Under the pieces are notes generated by a model. The model worked only from the letters and a program-made list of their open reading frames with translations. It did not search any database and was not told the origin of the DNA. Made by a program: the position numbers and the translations under genes. Shown here one piece after another: positions 1 to 6,086 of a stretch of DNA of 43,481 bases (within the stretch, counting starts at the first letter, position 1; each line of letters starts with the position of its first letter). Source of the DNA: an uncultured Collinsella sp. (GTDB taxonomy: Bacteria; Actinomycetota; Coriobacteriia; Coriobacteriales; Coriobacteriaceae); the NCBI GenBank assembly GCA_902479135.1, contig CABSNU010000017.1:1-43481 (forward strand). Reading direction: 5' to 3'.

Positions 1-76
1 CAGGGCGCTCGTCCGGGAGGGCGGGATGCCGTTCGAGATGAGGGTCAAGACGCCGACATCTGACGGAAAACGGTGA
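1..76 (+). CDS. RelB/DinJ-family antitoxin, C-terminal end (partial)
   Basis: The frame starting at base 2 is open from the window edge and encodes about 24 residues ending in a TGA at 74-76. The peptide reads ALVREGGMPFEMRV near its end, which is the typical tail of the RelB/DinJ ribbon-helix-helix antitoxins (helix, then 'G.xPFE/D', then a short strand that wraps the toxin). Known for the family: it represses its own operon and neutralises a YafQ/RelE-type mRNA-cleaving toxin. The N-terminal DNA-binding part lies outside the window. No toxin gene follows; the next reading frame is another antitoxin-like fragment. The family call rests on a short tail only. Confidence 0.6.
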   Translation, partial: RALVREGGMPFEMRVKTPTSDGKR

Positions 77-81
77 AATAT

Positions 82-228
82 ATGGCAGATCAACTTGAAT
101 CGCAGCTGACACTGGCCTCTGCGCTCGGATTATCCATGTCGACAGCAGTGAACGCCTTTCTTCGAGCTGAGGTCCGAGCGAAGGGCATTCCCTTCGATAT
201 GAAGGTGAAAAACGACGATATGGACTAA
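82..228 (+). pseudogene. Truncated DinJ/RelB-like antitoxin fragment (48 aa)
   Basis: A short frame from ATG 82 to TAA 226-228 encodes a 48-residue peptide. Its middle (LGLSMSTAVNAFLRAEVRA, then GIPFDM) matches the helix-plus-tail half of RelB/DinJ antitoxins. The N-terminal ribbon strand and the usual 'FRVDEELK' segment are absent, so it cannot form a normal ribbon-helix-helix DNA-binding unit. A GTG at 73 in the same frame could add three residues but would not restore it. It begins 5 bases after the stop of the preceding antitoxin-like frame and its last four bases overlap the stop of the convergent zinc-ribbon gene. I read it as a decayed second antitoxin. A functional toxin-binding-only peptide is possible but less likely. 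Confidence 0.5.
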
Positions 229-2669
229 CTAACGGGCATGCCTTCTTCACCTTCATCTTTGAACCGCCAGTGAAGCCCGCCAGCAGTCCTATTCGAATGT
301 AAGCAAGCGTCCTTGACGCCTGCACTTCCTATCAGGCCGACTGCCTTCGCAGCTTGACTATAATTCTTAAATTCCAACCCTGTTTCAATGCAGACCACTG
401 CCCCCTGATGCCTACCAGCGCATCTTGGACACCCGTGGCCTGCCAGAAGATGGCCCGGCGACCCCAGCCATTCAAATCCGCAAACCTTGCACCTAACCGC
501 CATCTTTCGTTTGTTATTCACGTATTCTCCGACGACCTCGATTGACGGGTTGGCAACGGGTAGCTCTCGCAGGAACTGCCCGTGATCCTTTCTGGAGCGA
601 GCGCTATGCTCCAAAGCCTTGCATCTTGGACATCCATACCCTGCCAGAAGATTGCCCGGCGTCGCAGACCATTTATGCCCGCATCTCTTGCACCGAACCT
701 CAATCTTGCAATCACTGGCTCGGTATTCCCCCGTTACTTCGATTTTATCTGTGACTTCCGCTAGGTCATCGATGAAGTCGTCGGTTGTTTTTCTCCGTGA
801 ATGACACCGCGCCTCTGAAATCGCCTTTGTAATATCATCGACAGATAGAGCGGCTAGGCCTGCATGCTCTAACAGCAGATTTAATAACCCTTGCAATTGG
901 AGTCGATTCTGCGTGAGGCTCAACGGAGATTGGAAGGTCAAGCACTCCATATCACTTGGTTTAGTCTCGTCCGCGGGAAATGCATCGTAGATTTCTATCA
1001 ACCGGATTCCCCGATCGGCGCATGCTTTCGCCTTCTCCTTGTCTCTTTCTATACGACTCTTGTGCCAGTGCCACGCTCCATACTCTATCGCCAGCGATTT
1101 CGATGGAATATAGACATCCAGCTCCATGCCAATGGCGGTCTTATCTCGGGGCAAGACCGAGTTTGCCCCTAGCCTCAGACAGAAAGCCTGATAAATACAC
1201 TGTTCGACATAAGAGGTTTGGGAATGGTTGCAATCTGGACAGCCATTCCCTCGCAAAAGGGCGTTTGGAGTTGCTTTCCATTCGCAGCCGCAGAGCTCAC
1301 ATCTGCAGCGTATCCGCTCTTTTGACTTTTTGTAGGGCTCAAGTGGTAATACATACGGATTGACTTTGGTAAGATCAGAAAGGAACTCAGCGTTTGATTT
1401 GATTAAGCTGATTCCCCGTCTTATCTCCCAGCAATTCGGACATCTCTCCGGGTTTTTGAGGATGGACGATGGCGAGGCTTTCCACGCGTGCCCGCATACG
1501 TCGCATCTCATCAATATCTTCGTCCTGCTGTCGACATAAGGCTCCAGAGGGGTGACAGTGCTTCCAGATGCAGCGAGTTGATTCTTAAACTGCTCGTCAC
1601 TCTTTCTCTCATGCGGATGAGAGCAATACGGGCACCCATGACCATCTTCACGGCTTGCGACAGTTGCCTGCCACTCATGCCCACACTTTCCGAGCCACCA
1701 TACTTTTCTACCGCTATGGGCAGTAACCTGTTCAGGGGTCACTGTTCCGTTCTTGGTCGGGTGCCACTCAGAAGCGAGCTGAGGGTTAGAAGTCGCAAGG
1801 TCGTTCCAACCAGCAATAGCTCGCATGCCGGAGCAATAGGGACATCCGGCCCCTTTGCTCCTGCTTCCAACAGTCGCCTGCCACTCATGTCCTTGAGAGC
1901 ACTTCCACCATACCTTCTTTGTCGTTCCCGCGGTTACTTGTGTTGGAACCAAACCTCCGTTTTTAGTTGGGTGCCATTCGCCGGCAATCTTAGGATTCAT
2001 TGACGCCAGGTCGTTGAAACCCTCGAGGACCTGTCTACCGGAGCAATACGGGCACCCATGACCATCTTCACGGCTTGCGACAGTTGCCTGCCACTCATGC
2101 CCACACTTTCCGAGCCACCATACTTTTCTACCGCTATGGGCAGTAACCTGTTCTGGATGCAATTTGCCGTTTTTCTCGTAATGCCATTCAGAGGCTAGGT
2201 TCGGATCCACTGTCGCAAGGTCATTGAATCCTTTGAGAACCTTTTTGCCCGAACAATACGGACAGCCTCCTCCATTAGAGCGGGAGGAGATAGTCGCCTC
2301 CCATTCATGACCGCACTTCCCGAGCCACCAGACCTTCTTTGAACTTTTTGGCATCACTGTCGATGGGGTCAGTTCGTAGTTTTTGATGGGATGCCACTCT
2401 GCAGCGAGCTTGGGATTCATTGACGCCAGGTCGTTCACCCCCTGGATTGCTCTCTGACCAGCGCAATAGGGACATCCGGCACCTCGGTTTCTGCTGCTTA
2501 TGGATGCCTGCCACTCATGTCCTTGAGAGCACTTCCACCATACCTTCTTTGTCGTTCCCGCAGACACTTGGCTTGGTCGCAAATCCCCATTCCTCACGGG
2601 ATGCCATTCTGAGGCAAGTTGTTCGTTGGTGGTAAGGAGGTCGTTCACTCCTTCGATTACCCGTGACAT
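225..2669 (-). CDS. Modular zinc-ribbon repeat protein with PD-(D/E)XK nuclease-like domain and NUMOD1-like C-terminus
   Basis: The 814-residue protein starts with five repeats of exactly 70 residues (about 1-352). Each has a 'GxNDLAsxNPxLAsEWHP' segment, a VWW core and a zinc site of the type C-G-H or C-x3-H plus CPYC. These match the treble-clef/zinc-ribbon repeats of the DUF4379 kind. Two diverged CxxC...CxxC ribbons follow (about 355-490). A region near 490-600 looks like a restriction-fold nuclease: Glu in SYVEQ, ELDVYIP with Asp about 518, AIEYG with Glu about 528, WHWH, then GIRLIEIYD. The lysine of PD-(D/E)XK is not in the usual place. Two more CxxC ribbons follow (about 650-760), then a NUMOD1-like tail (CIETG...A.KAVGL...GGLHWRF). 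Such combinations occur in phage and homing-type endonucleases. Start ATG 2669 has only a weak ribosome site. Base composition is more AT-rich than the flanks. Role inferred: DNA-targeting nuclease of a mobile or defence locus. Confidence 0.8.
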   Translation of the reverse strand: MSRVIEGVNDLLTTNEQLASEWHPVRNGDLRPSQVSAGTTKKVWWKCSQGHEWQASISSRNRGAGCPYCAGQRAIQGVNDLASMNPKLAAEWHPIKNYELTPSTVMPKSSKKVWWLGKCGHEWEATISSRSNGGGCPYCSGKKVLKGFNDLATVDPNLASEWHYEKNGKLHPEQVTAHSGRKVWWLGKCGHEWQATVASREDGHGCPYCSGRQVLEGFNDLASMNPKIAGEWHPTKNGGLVPTQVTAGTTKKVWWKCSQGHEWQATVGSRSKGAGCPYCSGMRAIAGWNDLATSNPQLASEWHPTKNGTVTPEQVTAHSGRKVWWLGKCGHEWQATVASREDGHGCPYCSHPHERKSDEQFKNQLAASGSTVTPLEPYVDSRTKILMRCDVCGHAWKASPSSILKNPERCPNCWEIRRGISLIKSNAEFLSDLTKVNPYVLPLEPYKKSKERIRCRCELCGCEWKATPNALLRGNGCPDCNHSQTSYVEQCIYQAFCLRLGANSVLPRDKTAIGMELDVYIPSKSLAIEYGAWHWHKSRIERDKEKAKACADRGIRLIEIYDAFPADETKPSDMECLTFQSPLSLTQNRLQLQGLLNLLLEHAGLAALSVDDITKAISEARCHSRRKTTDDFIDDLAEVTDKIEVTGEYRASDCKIEVRCKRCGHKWSATPGNLLAGYGCPRCKALEHSARSRKDHGQFLRELPVANPSIEVVGEYVNNKRKMAVRCKVCGFEWLGSPGHLLAGHGCPRCAGRHQGAVVCIETGLEFKNYSQAAKAVGLIGSAGVKDACLHSNRTAGGLHWRFKDEGEEGMPVS
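1621..2153. repeat. Near-identical internal DNA repeats in the zinc-ribbon gene
   Basis: Bases 1621-1733 and 2041-2153 are identical over 113 positions, exactly 420 bases (two 70-codon repeats) apart. A second shared block of about 55 bases lies near 1877-1932 and again near 2507-2562, 630 bases (three repeats) apart. The five repeats fall into two types: CSQGHEW (repeats 1 and 4) and GKCGHEW (repeats 2, 3 and 5). Identity at DNA level inside a diverged array points to recent duplication or gene conversion. Confidence 0.9.
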
Positions 2670-2760
2670 AGACCATCTTTCATCTGGTAGTGACTGTATG
2701 GCGTATTCTACCCGTTGGGTTTAGTTGCAATCTCCATGTCAATTTTGGTCTAACAGAGCC

Positions 2761-2794
2761 TTAAAAAATCATTAGGTACACAATGATTTTTTAA
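2761..2794. terminator. AT-rich perfect inverted repeat, likely terminator
   Basis: TTAAAAAATCATT at 2761-2773 is the exact reverse complement of AATGATTTTTTAA at 2782-2794, with an 8-base loop. It sits upstream of the zinc-ribbon gene and downstream of rsmB (both minus strand). The T-run on either strand would suit a terminator for rsmB. The right arm can also pair with GAAAAATC further right (about 2806-2813), across a loop containing CCCCGTCCCA. Confidence 0.55.
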
Positions 2795-2837
2795 TCCCCG
2801 TCCCAGAAAAATCATCCAGAGCATTCACTCAGCCATG

Positions 2838-2874
2838 GGGTAGCTAAAATAGCCCCGTCCCAAATTAGCTACCC
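2838..2874. repeat. Inverted repeat with CCCCGTCCCA loop downstream of rsmB
   Basis: GGGTAGCTAA at 2838-2847 is the exact reverse complement of TTAGCTACCC at 2865-2874. The loop contains CCCCGTCCCA, the same ten bases found in the loop of the neighbouring palindrome about 50 bases to the left. It begins 12 bases beyond the rsmB stop, so it may act as the rsmB terminator. The shared loop with different arms suggests one of a family of small palindromic elements. Confidence 0.6.
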
Positions 2875-2886
2875 TTGGACTCCGTT

Positions 2887-4287
2887 TTACTTGCGGATCA
2901 GGCGGGCACAGAAGTGGCCGTCGTAGGAGTCGGCGTTTACCGGCACGCTTTGGAAGAGGCCTCGATCGTTCTGGCGTACGGATACGAGCTTCTTGGCCTG
3001 ATCGAACTCGGGGAGTTGCAGGATCTGCGCCTCGGAGAGCGGTGCGACACTAAAGTCGGCCCCCTCGGGAGAGGCCAAAAAGGCATCCACGACCTGCGTG
3101 TTCTCTTCATCAAAAACCGAGCAGGTGGCATAGATGAGCTCTCCGCCGGCGGCCACGCGCGCAGAAGCCTCCTTAAGCATCGTCAGCTGAAGCTTGGGTA
3201 ACTCGGCCATTACATCATTCTCGGTTAGGCGCCACGGGATCTCAGGATGACGGCGCATGGTGCCGGTGCCCGAGCACGGCGCATCGATAAATACCGTGTC
3301 GAACTTAACCGGCTTGCCAAGCATGGCATCAAACGATGTCAGTACTTCATCAAGCTCACAGGCATCACCCGAAACCGTACGAACGCCCTGAATACCGGCC
3401 TTATGAAGGCGAGCGAGATTCAGATCGCACTTACGGTCATGAAGATCAAGTGCTGTATGCTGACGCTCATAACCGGCACGTTTGGCCTGGCACATCATCA
3501 CATAGGTCTTGGTGCCACGACCGGCACCAATCTCAAGGCAGCTACCGGGGCGCGTGGCGGCCGTGGCGATGAGCTGCGCGTTGAGGTCAGACGCCACCGC
3601 AGCAGCGCGCTCAAACACACCCGAAGCAACCGTGACCTGCGCATCGACCGGCGCATGGCAGCCCGGAAAGACAGGCGCGACGAGCTGCGAGATATACGGA
3701 TCTGGCTTGGTCGCAAAGGCATTCTCGTGCAGGGCGAGCGGCGCGGGAGCCAGATTGCCGGCAAAGTTGAGCGCGCCCTCGGGCGTATCGAACGAGGCCA
3801 TAATGCGAGCGCACAGCCAACGCGGAAGGCCCATCAGGCGCGACAGGCAAACCAAACGGCGCTCGGACTCATCGGCATCGGCCGCCGTAGCAAAATCCTC
3901 AACGTTATCCGCAACCTTATGCAGCACGGCGTTAGCCAAACCGGCAGCAGACTTAGCGCCGCTGCGGACCAGCTCAACGCCCTGGCTTACGGCAACGCGG
4001 CCCGGCGTATGCAGGTAGAGCATCTCGAAGGCCGAGATGCGAAGCGCCATGCGTACACGCGGCGCGACCTTTTTAGGCTTATCCAGAAACTGGTCGAGCA
4101 GCTCGTCCAAAATGCCCTGCGTGGCGGCAACACCGAGCGCCAAACGCGCGGCAAACGCGGAATCACGCTGGTCAATGGCCTTGGCGGAAGCACGGGAGGA
4201 CAGCACATCGCGCGCGTACATGCCGCGGCGATCGGCCTCCATCAACACATCGAGTGCAAGCTTACGCGCGGGAGACAACTTGCTCAT
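2887..4287 (-). CDS. rsmB: 16S rRNA (cytosine-967-C5)-methyltransferase RsmB
   Basis: The enzyme transfers a methyl group from S-adenosylmethionine to cytosine 967 of 16S rRNA in the cytoplasm. The 466-residue protein has the family layout: a NusB-like RNA-binding domain (about 1-140), then a Rossmann methyltransferase domain. Visible motifs are the SAM-binding LEIGAGRGTK (251-260), the motif IV APCSGTG with Cys338, and the motif VI YATCS with catalytic Cys389. The start at 4287 is chosen because it makes a 4-base ATGA overlap with the end of fmt. An upstream ATG at 4335 would lie inside fmt and add 16 residues unlike the family. It is read with fmt as an operon, as in many bacteria. Confidence 0.95.
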   Translation of the reverse strand: MSKLSPARKLALDVLMEADRRGMYARDVLSSRASAKAIDQRDSAFAARLALGVAATQGILDELLDQFLDKPKKVAPRVRMALRISAFEMLYLHTPGRVAVSQGVELVRSGAKSAAGLANAVLHKVADNVEDFATAADADESERRLVCLSRLMGLPRWLCARIMASFDTPEGALNFAGNLAPAPLALHENAFATKPDPYISQLVAPVFPGCHAPVDAQVTVASGVFERAAAVASDLNAQLIATAATRPGSCLEIGAGRGTKTYVMMCQAKRAGYERQHTALDLHDRKCDLNLARLHKAGIQGVRTVSGDACELDEVLTSFDAMLGKPVKFDTVFIDAPCSGTGTMRRHPEIPWRLTENDVMAELPKLQLTMLKEASARVAAGGELIYATCSVFDEENTQVVDAFLASPEGADFSVAPLSEAQILQLPEFDQAKKLVSVRQNDRGLFQSVPVNADSYDGHFCARLIRK

Positions 4288-5204
4288 GACAGAACACCCC
4301 ACATAAGATCGGCACCCTGCAGGCCAGCAGCCCAAGCAGAGGCAGCCATGGCACGCTTGCCATCGGGCTTAACCTCAAGCAGCTCAACCGAACCATCGGA
4401 AAGGCCAAGGTAAACGCGCTTGGCCTTAACGAGCACCTGACCCTCGTCAAGCGACACGTCGGCAGGCACAGAATCAAGCACACGCACGGTCTTGCCGGCA
4501 ATCACGCATCGAGCAGGCGCCGTATCGGACGAAGCCAGCACATGGCGCACGCAATCGAGCGCCGCCATCTGAGGATCCAGACGCATCTCCTGCTTGGAAA
4601 TCTTGGCAGCATGGGTAACAAGCGACTCATCCTGCTCAGTCCAAACAGCGGTGCCGTCTGCCAACGAAGAAAGCGTATCGGCCAGCAACTTGCCACCAAG
4701 CTCGCCAAGCTCCATCGTGAGCGCCTCAGCGTGCTTGCCAGCAACCGAGGTGGACGCCTGCGCGCAATAAGCACCGGTATCCACGCCATGCCCAATACGC
4801 ATAATGGAAACGCCGGCAACCTCATCACCAGCGAGAATCGCACGCTGAATAGGAGCAGCCCCACGCCAACGAGGCAGCAGCGAAGCATGAACATTCACAA
4901 TACCAAGCGGCGCTATATGCAGCACCTCATCAGGCAAAATACAGCCATAAGCAGCCACACAGAAAATATCAGCCTGGGCAGCCTGGAGCACCTCAACAAC
5001 CTCAGGCGTCATACGATTAGTCTCAATAACCGGCAACCCCAGCTCAAGCGCCTTAGCCTTAACAGGAGAAGGCTCAAGCTTCTTACCACGCCCACGAACA
5101 GCATCAGGACGAGTAATTACAAGAGAAATCTCATTCCCAGCCTCAACAAGTGAAGTCAACGAAGTCACAGCAAAATCAGGCGTACCCATAAACACAATTC
5201 GCAT
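4284..5204 (-). CDS. fmt: Methionyl-tRNA formyltransferase
   Basis: It formylates the initiator methionyl-tRNA using 10-formyltetrahydrofolate. The length of 306 residues is normal. The N-terminal formyltransferase fold starts MRIVFMGTPDFAV. The catalytic residues of the family fit Asn104 and His106 in NVHASLLPRWRG and Asp142 in GHGVDTGAY. The C-terminal tRNA-binding domain follows (about 205-306). A good ribosome site (GAGGAG) lies 9 bases before ATG 5204. The stop overlaps the rsmB start by four bases. The def gene lies upstream on the same strand, but a 327-base gap with inverted repeats separates them. Confidence 0.96.
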   Translation of the reverse strand: MRIVFMGTPDFAVTSLTSLVEAGNEISLVITRPDAVRGRGKKLEPSPVKAKALELGLPVIETNRMTPEVVEVLQAAQADIFCVAAYGCILPDEVLHIAPLGIVNVHASLLPRWRGAAPIQRAILAGDEVAGVSIMRIGHGVDTGAYCAQASTSVAGKHAEALTMELGELGGKLLADTLSSLADGTAVWTEQDESLVTHAAKISKQEMRLDPQMAALDCVRHVLASSDTAPARCVIAGKTVRVLDSVPADVSLDEGQVLVKAKRVYLGLSDGSVELLEVKPDGKRAMAASAWAAGLQGADLMWGVLS

Positions 5205-5263
5205 AAAGATCGTCTCCTCTCAACCAAAGCCGAGACGGCTACAAAGAGCAGCGGAAAGCCAAA

Positions 5264-5377
5264 TCACCAGCCCATCCGCAATAACATTTCAACAAGAACA
5301 AATATACCCAAAACCAAAGAAAGAGCCGCAATAAAAGCAGCTCTTTCAGCAAAGCACCCATCAGCGAAGACGCCCAT
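5264..5377 (-). CDS. Possible small membrane peptide (37 aa), uncertain
   Basis: In the 327-base gap between def and fmt a minus-strand frame from ATG 5377 to a stop at 5264 would encode 37 residues. The middle is strongly hydrophobic (FIAALSLVLGIFVLVEML), enough for one membrane helix. The ribosome site is poor: AGGG directly abuts the ATG. An inverted repeat (5321-5348) lies inside it. I do not recognise it; it could equally be chance within a leader region. Apart from this and the inverted repeats, nothing else is seen in the gap. Confidence 0.2.
   Translation of the reverse strand: MGVFADGCFAERAAFIAALSLVLGIFVLVEMLLRMGW
5321..5348. repeat. Short inverted repeat in the def-fmt gap
   Basis: GAAAGAGC at about 5321-5328 and GCTCTTTC at about 5341-5348 are reverse complements around a 12-13-base loop. 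It lies in the leader of fmt (minus strand) and could fold as a weak stem-loop. There is no clear T-run. Confidence 0.4.
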
Positions 5378-5421
5378 CCCTGGCCCGACGGCACCCGGGC
5401 GAACCGAGCCAGAACAACGCA

Positions 5422-5523
5422 GTCCCCGGTGCTGAGCGCCCACATATCGTCCCGCGCGCAGTTTCGCAGCAAAGCGAGAATGTTTGAGCACGGGATGATA
5501 TGTGGGCGCTCAGCACCGGGGAC
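5422..5523. repeat. Long inverted repeat downstream of def
   Basis: A 33-base left arm (5422-5454, beginning GTCCCCGGTGCTGAGCG) and a 33-base right arm (5491-5523) are reverse complements with one G:T mismatch. They flank a 36-base spacer. The element starts 9 bases beyond the def stop. Without a T-run it is not a standard terminator, though an RNA copy would form a very stable hairpin. Its outer bases GTCCCC/GGGGAC resemble the ends of other palindromes in this window. Confidence 0.85.
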
Positions 5524-5531
5524 GGTGGGAC

Positions 5532-6068
5532 CTACTCCGTCTCGCCCGGTCGAGCGCCGCGGGCCAGGGCGTCCTGGTACTCCTTGACTGCCTTGATCCT
5601 CTGCATCGGCTTCAGTCGCTCGAACATGGTGTTGCCGTGCAGGTGATCGATCTCGTGCTGCAGGCACACGCAGAACAGATCGCCCGAGGCCTCATAACGA
5701 ATCAGGTTTGCGTCCAAGTCGTACGCCTCGACGACGACATGGTCGGGACGCTCAATCTCGCAGCTAATCCCGGGGATAGACAGGCAGCCCTCGCTAAACG
5801 GCACCAAATGGTCACTCTGCTCAACAATGACAGGGTTGATGAGCACGTACGGGTCGTAGTCGTTCTTGTCGCTGTAGTCGCAGTCGATGGTGACGAGCTG
5901 AATAAGCTCGCCGATCTGCGGAGCAGCCAGGCCGCAGCCGCCGTTCTCGAACATCATCTTCTTCATCTTCTCGGCAAGCGCCTCGATCGCCGGGGTGATC
6001 TCCTCGATGACGGCGCACTCCTGGCGCAAACGAGGGTCGGGCGACAGTACGATTCCGTTGGCTTCCAT
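5532..6068 (-). CDS. def: Peptide deformylase
   Basis: This metalloenzyme removes the formyl group from the N-terminal methionine of new proteins. All three family motifs are present: GCGLAAPQ (44-51), EGCLS with metal-ligand Cys95 (93-97), and HEIDH (138-142) with two metal-ligand histidines and the catalytic glutamate. The length of 178 residues is normal. I chose ATG 6068 because AAAGG lies 6 bases before it; the in-frame ATG at 6074 directly abuts that ribosome site and is less suitable. The gene follows priA after only 18 bases, so the two are probably co-transcribed. It works in the same pathway as fmt downstream. Confidence 0.95.
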   Translation of the reverse strand: MEANGIVLSPDPRLRQECAVIEEITPAIEALAEKMKKMMFENGGCGLAAPQIGELIQLVTIDCDYSDKNDYDPYVLINPVIVEQSDHLVPFSEGCLSIPGISCEIERPDHVVVEAYDLDANLIRYEASGDLFCVCLQHEIDHLHGNTMFERLKPMQRIKAVKEYQDALARGARPGETE

Positions 6069-6086
6069 GGCCATCCTTTCAGGTTG

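Noticed and set aside
1621..2562. Evenly spaced DNA repeats as a CRISPR array
   Set aside because: The repeats are 210-base coding units of a continuous protein frame with conserved zinc ligands; there are no short repeats with unique spacers.
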